Below are positions 1 to 7,753 of a stretch of DNA of 22,326 nt, one piece after another (position 1 is the first letter of the stretch; every line of letters starts with the position of its first letter). Origin of the DNA: JAUVZL01 sp965603515 (GTDB lineage: Bacteria; Hydrothermota; Tepidihabitantia; SM23-42); assembly GCA_965603515.1 (NCBI GenBank), contig CBFDDH010000038.1:1-22326 (forward strand), in the 5' to 3' direction. The notes below the pieces were generated by a model. It had not been told where the DNA came from. It saw nothing but the letters and a program-made list of their open reading frames with translations, and searched no databases. The position numbers and the translations under genes were made by a program.

Positions 1-42
1 CAAATATCAAGTTCCAAATCCCAAGAGCCAAATCCCAAATCT
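1..42 (+). repeat. CAAATTC-type heptamer array in coding sequence (truncated gene)
   Basis: Six heptamers in exact 7-base phase from position 1: CAAATAT, CAAGTTC, CAAATCC, CAAGAGC, CAAATCC, CAAATCT. They are read in frame as N-I-K-F-Q-I-P-R-A-K-S-Q-I-S. The array may extend beyond the left edge. Confidence 0.8.
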
Positions 43-236
43 CATTAAAAATATATTATGTGGGCGGAAGATTGATTAAAAATTTTGAGCTCCCTACTCC
101 CTACTCCCTACTCCCTACTTCTGTATCTTGGAACGGCACGAATGATCTCGGCAAGAAAGTTGCCACCGGGGTCTATTTTATTCGTTTAGAAACTGAAGGC
201 TTTTATACAATAGAAAAAATAGTCTTTTTGAAATAG
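1..236 (+). CDS. 3' end of a T9SS-exported protein (C-terminal sorting domain only; partial)
   Basis: An open frame runs in from the left edge (codons in phase with position 3) and stops at TAG 234-236. About 77 residues are visible, and they form most of a type A T9SS sorting domain: a strand ending KIYYVGGRLIKNFELP, then SWNGTND-x-GKKVATGVYFIRLE, then a terminal strand EKIVFLK. This matches the tails of the three genes that follow, so the missing N-terminal part was probably another secreted enzyme or adhesin. In related bacteria the domain is recognised by the T9SS translocon and then cleaved or anchored. Positions 1-42 and 90-117 of this coding sequence are heptamer arrays (listed separately). 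The conserved I-[YF]-PNP start of the domain lies outside the window. The effector function cannot be inferred. Confidence 0.85.
   Translation, partial: NIKFQIPRAKSQISLKIYYVGGRLIKNFELPTPYSLLPTSVSWNGTNDLGKKVATGVYFIRLETEGFYTIEKIVFLK
90..117 (+). repeat. CTCCCTA heptamer array in coding sequence (truncated gene)
   Basis: Four perfect tandem CTCCCTA units. They are translated as part of E-L-P-T-P-Y-S-L-L-P-T between two beta strands of the sorting domain. Confidence 0.9.
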
Positions 237-240
237 AAAA

Positions 241-274
241 AACTCATCTCTTTACAAAAGAGAAATATTGAGTT
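241..274. other. Intergenic stem-loop after the partial gene
   Basis: TCTCTTT (247-253) pairs with AAAGAGA (257-263) across a 3-base loop. AACTCA (241-246) pairs with TGAGTT (269-274), with a 5-base bulge (264-268) on the 3' side, giving 13 potential base pairs. It begins four bases after the upstream stop. There is no clean T-tract after it and the stem is AT-rich, so it is not a classic intrinsic terminator. It could be a 3'-end stabilising hairpin, a processing site or a weak terminator. Confidence 0.4.
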
Positions 275-307
275 AAATGTACAAAGTAGCAGATATAAGG
301 AGGTTTT

Positions 308-1567
308 ATGAAACATATTGTGTTTTTTCTGATAATTATATCTGGAGCATTTGCGCTAAATTATCATGGCGTAGCTCTAGCCCCGGATAATACGCATGGC
401 TGGACAGTGTGCATTGACACTGCTCTTATTTTCTATACAACTGATCATGGCGCCACTTGGCAAGAGCAGAATGTACCGGTTGGTACCAAGAGGTTCTTTG
501 ATGTTGGCTGTGTTGACCAAATGACTGCCTGGACATGCGGTATACTCGGCGAAATTCTTCACACTGACAATGGAGGACTTGATTGGTATGCACAGGCGAT
601 TGGCTTGTCAAAATATGCAACGCGTATTGAATTTATTGACCAGGATAAAGGTTGGGCAGCTTGTGGCGACGGTACTGTAGGTCGTACAATTGACGCCGGG
701 AGTTACTGGGATCAGATCTTTACGCCCTGGTACAGTGCTGAATTCTACGGTGTTTCATTTGTCAATGAGTGGGATGGCTGGCTAGTTGCGGGATACGCAG
801 ATTCAATGCTTCTGGGACAAGGGTTAATGCTCAAATCAACTGACGGCGGGATCAACTGGGATTCTGTTTACCAGGTTTCTGATTTTAAAGACTTCTTTGA
901 CGTCCACTTTTTCAACCTATTAGATGGCATCGTTGTTGGTGGTGACGAAATTGACTATTCACCAATCATCATGAAAACGACTGATGGTGGTCAAAACTGG
1001 AACAATATTACCGCACCAGCCAGCGCTTATTACCTCAGAGCGGTGGATTTTATCGGCAGTGAAGGATGGGCTGTTGGCATGAACGGTACGATTATTCACA
1101 CAACAGACAGCGGAGACACCTGGGCATTCCAATCTAACCCAGCATCAGCCACACTTTTTGATATTGATTTCTCAGACAATATGCATGGCTTGGCGTGCGG
1201 ACACAGCCACCTGATGTATACCACAGATGGCGGACAAAACTGGCATGATGTTGGGATATTTGAAGAACCTGGTAATTCAGTTATCGAAACTACAGAATTA
1301 GCAATATATCCAAATCCTTTCTACAAACTAACAAATATCAGCTTTGGCAAAGAGCTAAGCGCAAAGGGCACCGTGTTACGTATTTACGATGTAAGTGGAA
1401 GGGTAATTAAGAATCTTGAGCTCCCTACTGCCTACTCCCCACTGCCTACTCTTGTATCCTGGGATGGAACAGACCATAGTGGACGCCAGGTTATTCCTGG
1501 GATCTATTTCATAGAACTGACCACGTGCGAAAAGACAATGACAGAAAAAGTGGTTTTTCTAAAATAG
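308..1567 (+). CDS. Secreted YCF48/BNR-type beta-propeller protein with T9SS sorting domain
   Basis: This 419-aa protein starts at ATG 308, four bases after a strong ribosome binding site, AAGGAGG (297-303). Residues 1-16 form a signal peptide ending AFA. Residues 17-320 contain about seven repeats of the Asp-box type, [ST]-[TI]-D-x-G-x-x-W preceded by G-W-x-x-G (for example TTDHGATW 44-51, TTDGGQNW 224-231, TTDSGDTW 265-272, TTDGGQNW 305-312). These are the hallmark of BNR/YCF48-like propeller blades. In plants and cyanobacteria YCF48 is a photosystem II assembly factor. In secreted bacterial proteins of this type the fold is generally a binding or scaffold domain, and no catalytic residues are evident here. 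Residues from about 331 (LAIYPNPF) to the end form a T9SS type A domain, so the protein is probably surface-exposed or released. The ligand is unknown. Confidence 0.85.
   Translation: MKHIVFFLIIISGAFALNYHGVALAPDNTHGWTVCIDTALIFYTTDHGATWQEQNVPVGTKRFFDVGCVDQMTAWTCGILGEILHTDNGGLDWYAQAIGLSKYATRIEFIDQDKGWAACGDGTVGRTIDAGSYWDQIFTPWYSAEFYGVSFVNEWDGWLVAGYADSMLLGQGLMLKSTDGGINWDSVYQVSDFKDFFDVHFFNLLDGIVVGGDEIDYSPIIMKTTDGGQNWNNITAPASAYYLRAVDFIGSEGWAVGMNGTIIHTTDSGDTWAFQSNPASATLFDIDFSDNMHGLACGHSHLMYTTDGGQNWHDVGIFEEPGNSVIETTELAIYPNPFYKLTNISFGKELSAKGTVLRIYDVSGRVIKNLELPTAYSPLPTLVSWDGTDHSGRQVIPGIYFIELTTCEKTMTEKVVFLK
1421..1448 (+). repeat. CTCCCTA-type heptamer array in the beta-propeller gene
   Basis: Four units: CTCCCTA, CTGCCTA, CTCCCCA, CTGCCTA. 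Encodes L-P-T-A-Y-S-P-L-P-T at the same domain position as in the other genes. The CAAATTC-type array is absent from this gene. Confidence 0.9.
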
Positions 1568-1593
1568 CAAACGAGACAGTCAATTTCTTCTGC

Positions 1594-1618
1594 AGTGGGA
1601 ATATTTCACTTGTTTTTC
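1594..1618 (+). terminator. Possible weak intrinsic terminator after the beta-propeller gene
   Basis: AGTGGGA (1594-1600) can pair with TTTCACT (1604-1610), including two G-U pairs, around a 3-base loop. It is followed by TGTTTTTC (1611-1618). The geometry fits a short rho-independent terminator 26 bases after the stop codon. The stem is weak, and the T-rich part overlaps a possible -35 element (TTGTTT 1610-1615) of the next gene. Confidence 0.3.
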
Positions 1619-1647
1619 ACAGATATCTTCTATATTGAAATAGAAAT

Positions 1648-4600
1648 ATGTCGCAGCTTATAAAATTCTGTACGCTGACCATTATTCTGACGAGTCTTTG
1701 CTATGGACAAACAGGCGCGCGGTATTTAATAATAACCCACGATGATTACTTTCATGCCTTAAAACCACTTGTCGATTGGAAAACACAGAAAGGTGTGAAG
1801 GCGAAAATCGTCAAGTTATCTGAAATAGGTAGCGACTCTACTCAAATACGGAACTACATTGTAAACGCATATAATTCATGGCAAGTAAAACCTGAATTTC
1901 TACTTCTCGTTGGTAATCCAACACAAATACCATTTCCGCGCTATGATTATCAGGGTAACATGGGTAATACTGACAATTACTATACTAATATAATTGGTGA
2001 TTTTCATAATGAAATCATGCCGGGACGATTCTGGGTATATGATACGATCGAAGTCCAGACTATTGTCAATAAAGTACTCAGCTATGATAAGTCACCAAAC
2101 ACTGCAAACCGGCTGTGGCTCAAAAAAGGCATAAGCGTAGTAAATGAAGACCAGGATAGTTTTCCAGCTGATTCAGTTTATTATGCTGATGCCCGGTATA
2201 TGCACAGTCTGATGAACAACGCAGGCTTTGTCCATATCGATTCTTTTTCTGAATATGCAGGTCACTACAGCTCAAACGTTATCAATGCAATAAATGACGG
2301 GCGGTCTTATATCATGTACCGAGGCGTCGGTTGGGGGTATTGGGATTGGCCCTTTTGGGAGATTTATCCACACATGATGAACAATGGCTCGAAATTGCCG
2401 ATCGTCATTTCAGCAACTTGTGCAACAGTCCAAGGTATAGGTTATGAGTGGCTAAGTGCCGGAACCCCTGAACAACCCAAAGGGACCGTGGGTTTCTATG
2501 GTACAACAACTGCACTGTATCATGCTGCTGAGTTTCGCAGCGCCTTAGCAAAGGGTACACTTGAGAGCATTTTCTGTGATAGCCTAAGTACACTCGGCAA
2601 GGCTGCAGAACAAGGCAGGCTGAATTACTACAGCATTTTCGGCAATATCCTTGAATACAATTCCTGGACCTGTCTTGGCGATCCAGAAATGACTGTCCGC
2701 ACAACTATCCCACGGCAAATCGATGTCACACATGATTCTGTACTCTGGATGTCTGTCTCCAGCGACACAGTAACCGTTGATGTTCAATACAATACAGTCC
2801 CTGTAGAAAATGCACTTGTCTGCATGATGTCAAAACAAGATACTTCAATCTACCACTCAGGACGTACTGATAACCTTGGAAATATCTGGTTTGTTGATAC
2901 ATTCGAGAACCCTGGAGATTCTGTAATCATCACTGTAACCGGACGGAACATCAACCCCTGCATAAACGTCATCAGGGTTAATTTCAGCGGTGCTCCTTTT
3001 GTTCTTCTAAACTCATTCGCCCTCTTTGATTCGGCAGGCGGGAATAACGATAGTATTGCTAACCCTGGTGAAGATATCGAAATCCCTTCATGGGTGAAGA
3101 ACTGGGGCGATTCAATTGGGTACAATGTCGTGGGGGTAATGCAAGAAATGATATCCGATTCATTCATCGCGTTATCTGATACGATCAAATACTTTGGTGA
3201 TATCATTGGCCTCGATTCTGCATATACATCTGATAATGGCTATAATGTTGTTATTCTACCGAATTGTCCAGACAGCCATCAGGTTGATCTACGACTACTA
3301 TTGACAGATGCCCACGATTCATCCTGGACATCTGAATTCAGCTTTACGGTCCATGCCCCAATCCTTAAGTACCGGGACTACCATTTTCCAGGGAATCTAA
3401 AATATATAGGGATCGGCGACACAAATCAATTAACCGTTGAAATATATAATATCGGTTCATACCGGGCAGAAAATGTTGTCGGTAAAATATTCTGTGATGA
3501 TTCATTCTTTATCGCAATTGACTCGATATCTTCATTTGGGATGATAAATCCCAATGGCACCGGATCCAATCAATCAGACCCATTTGTGATCGCTACCTTA
3601 CCTTCAACACCACTAGGTTACGCCATTAATATTATGTTCGAAATCACTGCTGGTGTCTATGTTGATACAACAAATTTTACGACATATGCCGGGCAAAAAG
3701 ACTATGTGATATGGGATAAAGCAGCCAATAATTCAAGTGGTCCGATCATTAAAGCAATCTTAGATTCGCTAAATTTTTATGGTGATTATACAGATACTCT
3801 ACCGGTCAATGACTTTCTCTCGCTTTACAGCGTCTTATTCATATGCTTGGGCACATACCCTAATAACTACATAATAACTGATACGAGTCAATCCAGTCAA
3901 GAAATAGTACGTTACTTATCTGTCCTCGACGGTAAGGTGTATATGGAAGGCGGTGATGTCTGGTATGCTGACCCGCACTATTATCACGGCTACTTATTCC
4001 ATGCGTTGTTTTCACTGCTCCCCATCTCAAACAGTGTTGGTCCATTATATGATGTTGCTGGCAAGGATAGTACTTTTACGGGATCAATGTTTTTCAATTA
4101 CACAGGCGGGAACAATTCTATCGACCGTATAGATGCAGACAGTCCTGGTTTTCAGATATTCAAAAAACCACAGAATGGCTTTGGCTGCGGCGTAGCGGCT
4201 AATCACCGCACTATCGGTACATCTTTTGAACTAGGCGGGCTCCAAGGTGGTTCTGAGCCATCGACCAAATATACGTTGATTGATTCAATAATGGCCTATT
4301 TTGGTATACCACCGACCAGGATACAGGAATGCGATAAGCGAAAAGATTCTCCAGGTATAATCTTTTCAATATACCCAAATCCCTCCCGTGGAATGACAAA
4401 TATCAAGCTCCAAATTCCAAATGAGTTCGACGCGCCAGGATCCAAATTCCAAAATACTCTGAAAATTTACGATCTAAGTGGAAGGGCAATTAAGAATCTT
4501 GAGCTCCCTACTGCCTACTCCCTACTGCCTACTCTTGTATCTTGGGATGGTACAGATATGCATAACCGAAAAGTAGCCCAGGGTATCTATTTCATTCGCC

Positions 4601-4650
4601 TGGAAACAGATAATCAGACAATAACGCACAAAATCCTATTTCTCAAATAG
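1648..4650 (+). CDS. Gingipain-like peptidase family C25 protein with GATase-like domain and T9SS sorting domain
   Basis: 1000 aa. Residues 1-20 are a Sec signal peptide (cleavage near CYG-Q). Residues 23-350 are a C25 domain, with YLIITHDDY, PEFLLLVGNP, TDNYYT, IMPGRFWV, a Cys at 258 (PIVISATCAT) and CLGDPEMTV. Family members normally have His in a G-H-G motif about 30 residues before the Cys; here it reads YRGVGWG with Val227, so proteolytic activity is doubtful. Residues about 355-447 resemble the Ig-like domain after gingipain catalytic domains. Two CARDB-like beta domains follow (about 450-570 and 575-683). Residues 685-888 look like a class I glutamine amidotransferase/ThuA-like fold (VLFICLG, VYMEGGDVWY). 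The T9SS domain is 903-1000. No Shine-Dalgarno sequence precedes ATG 1648, and a possible promoter (TTGTTT 1610, TATATT 1631) would leave almost no leader. It is a paralog of the next gene. Confidence 0.85.
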   Translation: MSQLIKFCTLTIILTSLCYGQTGARYLIITHDDYFHALKPLVDWKTQKGVKAKIVKLSEIGSDSTQIRNYIVNAYNSWQVKPEFLLLVGNPTQIPFPRYDYQGNMGNTDNYYTNIIGDFHNEIMPGRFWVYDTIEVQTIVNKVLSYDKSPNTANRLWLKKGISVVNEDQDSFPADSVYYADARYMHSLMNNAGFVHIDSFSEYAGHYSSNVINAINDGRSYIMYRGVGWGYWDWPFWEIYPHMMNNGSKLPIVISATCATVQGIGYEWLSAGTPEQPKGTVGFYGTTTALYHAAEFRSALAKGTLESIFCDSLSTLGKAAEQGRLNYYSIFGNILEYNSWTCLGDPEMTVRTTIPRQIDVTHDSVLWMSVSSDTVTVDVQYNTVPVENALVCMMSKQDTSIYHSGRTDNLGNIWFVDTFENPGDSVIITVTGRNINPCINVIRVNFSGAPFVLLNSFALFDSAGGNNDSIANPGEDIEIPSWVKNWGDSIGYNVVGVMQEMISDSFIALSDTIKYFGDIIGLDSAYTSDNGYNVVILPNCPDSHQVDLRLLLTDAHDSSWTSEFSFTVHAPILKYRDYHFPGNLKYIGIGDTNQLTVEIYNIGSYRAENVVGKIFCDDSFFIAIDSISSFGMINPNGTGSNQSDPFVIATLPSTPLGYAINIMFEITAGVYVDTTNFTTYAGQKDYVIWDKAANNSSGPIIKAILDSLNFYGDYTDTLPVNDFLSLYSVLFICLGTYPNNYIITDTSQSSQEIVRYLSVLDGKVYMEGGDVWYADPHYYHGYLFHALFSLLPISNSVGPLYDVAGKDSTFTGSMFFNYTGGNNSIDRIDADSPGFQIFKKPQNGFGCGVAANHRTIGTSFELGGLQGGSEPSTKYTLIDSIMAYFGIPPTRIQECDKRKDSPGIIFSIYPNPSRGMTNIKLQIPNEFDAPGSKFQNTLKIYDLSGRAIKNLELPTAYSLLPTLVSWDGTDMHNRKVAQGIYFIRLETDNQTITHKILFLK
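4397..4456 (+). repeat. Interrupted CAAATTC-type heptamer array in the first C25 gene
   Basis: Four heptamers (CAAATAT, CAAGCTC, CAAATTC, CAAATGA; 4397-4424), an 18-base interruption (4425-4442), then CAAATTC and CAAAATA (4443-4456). Six units plus 18 bases make 60 bases, so the reading frame is kept. Confidence 0.85.
4504..4531 (+). repeat. CTCCCTA-type heptamer array in the first C25 gene
   Basis: Four alternating units: CTCCCTA, CTGCCTA, CTCCCTA, CTGCCTA. Encodes L-P-T-A-Y-S-L-L-P-T. Confidence 0.9.
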
Positions 4651-4678
4651 TTTACGAATAACAAAACCATAATATCCC

Positions 4679-4706
4679 TTGATTTCAACCTTTTTCTATG
4701 TATAAT
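4679..4706 (+). promoter_or_regulatory. Sigma70-type promoter of the second C25 gene, placed for a leaderless mRNA
   Basis: TTGATT (4679-4684), a 16-base spacer and a perfect TATAAT (4701-4706) are followed by only five bases before ATG 4712. Transcription would start at or next to the start codon. No Shine-Dalgarno motif is present, which fits a leaderless transcript. Confidence 0.6.
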
Positions 4707-4711
4707 ATCGT

Positions 4712-7700
4712 ATGTGTAAAATACTACCTTTGTTAATCATAATAACGAATTTTTGTATTGCCCAACAAACAGGAGCAAAGTATTTAATTATAACTCACGA
4801 TGATTATTATGATGCAATCCAGCCACTTGCTCAGTGGAAGCATAATAAAGGCGTGAAAACAAAAACTGTCAAGTTATCTGAGATCGGTTCATCATCAACC
4901 CAGATCAAATCATATGTCGAGAATGCCTATAATACATGGGATATCCCTCCTGAATTTCTATTGCTTGTCGGTGCGCCTAACTACCTCCCCCTACCCACGA
5001 TCAACGGTACTTACACTGACAATTACTATACAAATATGGATACGGATATCTACAATGAGATACTACCGGGAAGACTTACGGTGCGCAGCGTAAATGAAAC
5101 AGAGACGGTCGTCAATAAAATGCTCTTATATGAAAAAAATCCTGATATTGAAGACTCTTTATGGTTTATCAATGCCTGTCTGATTGTCAGAGAAGACTAC
5201 AACGATACCACGACTGGCGATGATTCCATCTATTGGAGTGATATCAGGTATGTAAAAAGCCTTATGCTGAACAGTGAATATAATATAGTTGATACGTTAT
5301 CTAAGATGGCTGGTAATGGTGTAAATGATATTCTCCAGGCAGTAAACAATGGCCGGGCATTTGTTCTGTACCGAGGTCAAGGTGTTAATAACTGGTGGTC
5401 ACCGTTTGATATCAATCCTGATGCAACATCTAATGGTGCTAAATTGCCTATTGTCTTGTCTATAACCTGCCGAACTATCGGCACGGGCTCAACGCCCGCG
5501 ACTGCAGAACGTTGGCTATTAACCGGTTCACCGACTTTACCGCGCGGTGGCGCCGCTTACTTTGCCTCAACGCGTGTTATAGTCGGTGGTGCTCACTTAA
5601 GAAGCGCGGTGTGTAAGGGCTTTTTTAGAACTCTCTTTGCAGAACAAAAAAGAACCTTTGGTCAGGTATGCGAAGGAGGTCGAGCAGCAGTCTATGAACA
5701 GTACGGTAACTCCAGTGAATATCATGGATTCATGGCACTTGGTGATCCTGAGATGAATATCTGGACCGCAATCCCCAAGCCCATAGAAGTATTCCATGAT
5801 TCAACGATATACGTAAATGATGAATCACTCAGTGTTCTGGTGCACTTGAACAGCGTCCCGTTTGAATCTGCACTTGTCTGCATTACCCTCGATACCATTA
5901 TCCATGAGTACGGGTATACAGCTACTGATGGGCAAATAATACTTCAGTTGGATAATCTTATGCCTGGATCATTGACGCTGACGGTAACCGGAAGAAACAT
6001 TATCCCTTACCAAACGCAAATCACAGTCACTGATACGAGCGCATTTCTAACCTATGCAGGTCTAATAACAAGCGATTCCTTATCTAATAATAATGGTCTA
6101 ATTGAAAATGGTGAAACCATCCTTCTGCGCTCACTCATCAAAAACATAGGTGCATCAACTGCTAATAACGTGCTCGGTATATTAAGCAGTGACGATACTT
6201 TAGTAGCCGTGATTGACAGCACTGTCTATTTTGGCAACCTGAACCCGCAGGATTCCTCATTAGGCTTTAGTCCATTCACAATCACAATATCGCCTTTCTG
6301 CCCGGGCGGGTATAGCCTTGATTTTAATCTTTTGCTGGTAGATAGTAATAATAATTTATGGAATGACAATTTTTCATTGAACGTTCAAAGTCTTGGTGGT
6401 GTTACAGGACCTGATCCCTATGGTTATTATATGTATGATGATACTGACACAAGCTCAGGTCACGCACCGGTATTTGACTGGTTTGAAATTGCACCACCAG
6501 GCCCAGGCCAAATAGTGAGTGAGATCACCAACGAGGATGCTGACACAGTAACTTATTCCCTTCCTTTCACTTTTAAATATTACAATATAGATTATTCTTC
6601 GATCGGAATATGTTCAAATGGCTTTTTGGAATTAGGTCGCTCAACCCACCGTTTTGGTGATAATACACCACTACCAGCACCGGGTGGACCACGTAGAGCA
6701 CTTGCCGCTTTTTGGGATGACCTTGACCCAAGTCTGTACGGTGATATCTATTATTATAGTGACACTAGCGATCATCGCTGGATATTACAATTTGAAGAAT
6801 GTGCACATTATGGTAGCTCTTCAACAAGAGAAACATTCCAGGTCATAATCCTTGACCCCCAGTATTACCAAACGCCAACTGGCGATGGAGAAATTATCTA
6901 TCAGTATCTAAACGTCGCCGATGCCACAGGCAATACCATTGGCATTGAGGATGAGACGGAATTTCGTGGGTTGCAGTATGTCTTCAATAACGCATACGCC
7001 CCTGGTGCAGCACCACTATTCTCAGACCGTGCAATTTTAGTAACAACAAAACTACCCAGCGGTTCAATAAATACACCCTGGCTCCATTTAATTAACTACA
7101 CGATCAGTGATTCGGCAGGTGGTAATAATAACGGTATTATCGAACCCGATGAAACGATTGATATCTATATGACGATCAGCAACCGTGGTGATACAACAGC
7201 GGCTGCAGTCAATGGAATACTGCGGTCTATTGACAGTGATGTAACTATCTTAGACAGCATTTTTGTCTACGGTGATATGACGGTTGGTGCTACGGCAAAC
7301 AACTATAGCTCGCCGTATCGCGTGCATATAAATGCAGCACCGGTCGATAGCACGATCGGGTTATCGCTCCATTTTGAAGCTAACTCCGGGGCCTATTACA
7401 AAGATGATTATTTTACTTTATATGTATATGGCTATCCAGGTGTCGAAGAGTACAAGCCTTTGGACCACAAAAATAGCCTTTATTTTGAGATCTTCCCTAA
7501 TCCCTCCCGTGGAATGACAAATATCAAGCTCCAAATTCCAAGCTCCAAATTCCAAAACACCTTAAGGATTTTCGATGTTAGCGGTAGGTTAGTCAAAAAT
7601 CTTGAGCTCCCTACTCCCTACTCCCTACTCCCTACTCTTGTAACCTGGGACGGCACTGATGAAAATGGACGAAGCGTTGCTAGCGGTATTTATTTTGTCA

Positions 7701-7753
7701 GTTGTGAAACGGATAACCATAAGATGGTCAAAAAAGCTATTATCATAAAATGA
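4712..7753 (+). CDS. Gingipain-like peptidase family C25 protein with NIDO-like domain and T9SS sorting domain
   Basis: 1013 aa. The signal peptide spans residues 1-18 (ending CIAQ). The C25 domain (21-350) is closely similar to the previous gene: YLIITHDDYYDAI, KLSEIGS-x-STQI, PEFLLLVG, TDNYYTNMD, ILPGRLTV. Cys253 (IVLSITCRT) is kept, but the expected catalytic His position reads YRGQGVNNWW with Gln223. An Ig-like domain (about 355-440) and a CARDB-like domain (445-560) follow. Residues 568-778 resemble a nidogen-like (NIDO) module, with FKYYNIDYSSIGICSNGFLEL, ALAAFWDDLDP and WILQFEEC. A second CARDB-like domain (790-905), with an acidic turn GGNNNGIIEPDE, precedes the T9SS domain (924-1013). 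Its stop overlaps the carboxypeptidase start (ATGA), so the two are translationally coupled. It probably arose by tandem duplication with the preceding gene and then exchanged middle domains. It may be a binding or pseudo-protease surface protein. Confidence 0.85.
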   Translation: MCKILPLLIIITNFCIAQQTGAKYLIITHDDYYDAIQPLAQWKHNKGVKTKTVKLSEIGSSSTQIKSYVENAYNTWDIPPEFLLLVGAPNYLPLPTINGTYTDNYYTNMDTDIYNEILPGRLTVRSVNETETVVNKMLLYEKNPDIEDSLWFINACLIVREDYNDTTTGDDSIYWSDIRYVKSLMLNSEYNIVDTLSKMAGNGVNDILQAVNNGRAFVLYRGQGVNNWWSPFDINPDATSNGAKLPIVLSITCRTIGTGSTPATAERWLLTGSPTLPRGGAAYFASTRVIVGGAHLRSAVCKGFFRTLFAEQKRTFGQVCEGGRAAVYEQYGNSSEYHGFMALGDPEMNIWTAIPKPIEVFHDSTIYVNDESLSVLVHLNSVPFESALVCITLDTIIHEYGYTATDGQIILQLDNLMPGSLTLTVTGRNIIPYQTQITVTDTSAFLTYAGLITSDSLSNNNGLIENGETILLRSLIKNIGASTANNVLGILSSDDTLVAVIDSTVYFGNLNPQDSSLGFSPFTITISPFCPGGYSLDFNLLLVDSNNNLWNDNFSLNVQSLGGVTGPDPYGYYMYDDTDTSSGHAPVFDWFEIAPPGPGQIVSEITNEDADTVTYSLPFTFKYYNIDYSSIGICSNGFLELGRSTHRFGDNTPLPAPGGPRRALAAFWDDLDPSLYGDIYYYSDTSDHRWILQFEECAHYGSSSTRETFQVIILDPQYYQTPTGDGEIIYQYLNVADATGNTIGIEDETEFRGLQYVFNNAYAPGAAPLFSDRAILVTTKLPSGSINTPWLHLINYTISDSAGGNNNGIIEPDETIDIYMTISNRGDTTAAAVNGILRSIDSDVTILDSIFVYGDMTVGATANNYSSPYRVHINAAPVDSTIGLSLHFEANSGAYYKDDYFTLYVYGYPGVEEYKPLDHKNSLYFEIFPNPSRGMTNIKLQIPSSKFQNTLRIFDVSGRLVKNLELPTPYSLLPTLVTWDGTDENGRSVASGIYFVSCETDNHKMVKKAIIIK
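7518..7559 (+). repeat. CAAATTC-type heptamer array in the second C25 gene
   Basis: Six uninterrupted units: CAAATAT, CAAGCTC, CAAATTC, CAAGCTC, CAAATTC, CAAAACA (42 bases, 14 codons). The order of the first three units matches the first C25 gene. Confidence 0.9.
7607..7634 (+). repeat. CTCCCTA heptamer array in the second C25 gene
   Basis: Four perfect CTCCCTA units, encoding L-P-T-P-Y-S-L-L-P-T at the same loop of the sorting domain. Confidence 0.9.

Noticed and set aside
1610..1636. Promoter for the first C25 gene (TTGTTT, TATATT)
   Set aside because: The spacer is only 15 bases and both boxes are imperfect, and it overlaps a possible terminator; mentioned in the gene entry but not called as a feature.
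4211..4399. Antisense open frames inside the C25 genes
   Set aside because: They lie opposite well-supported domains, have no start signals and no recognisable protein features.
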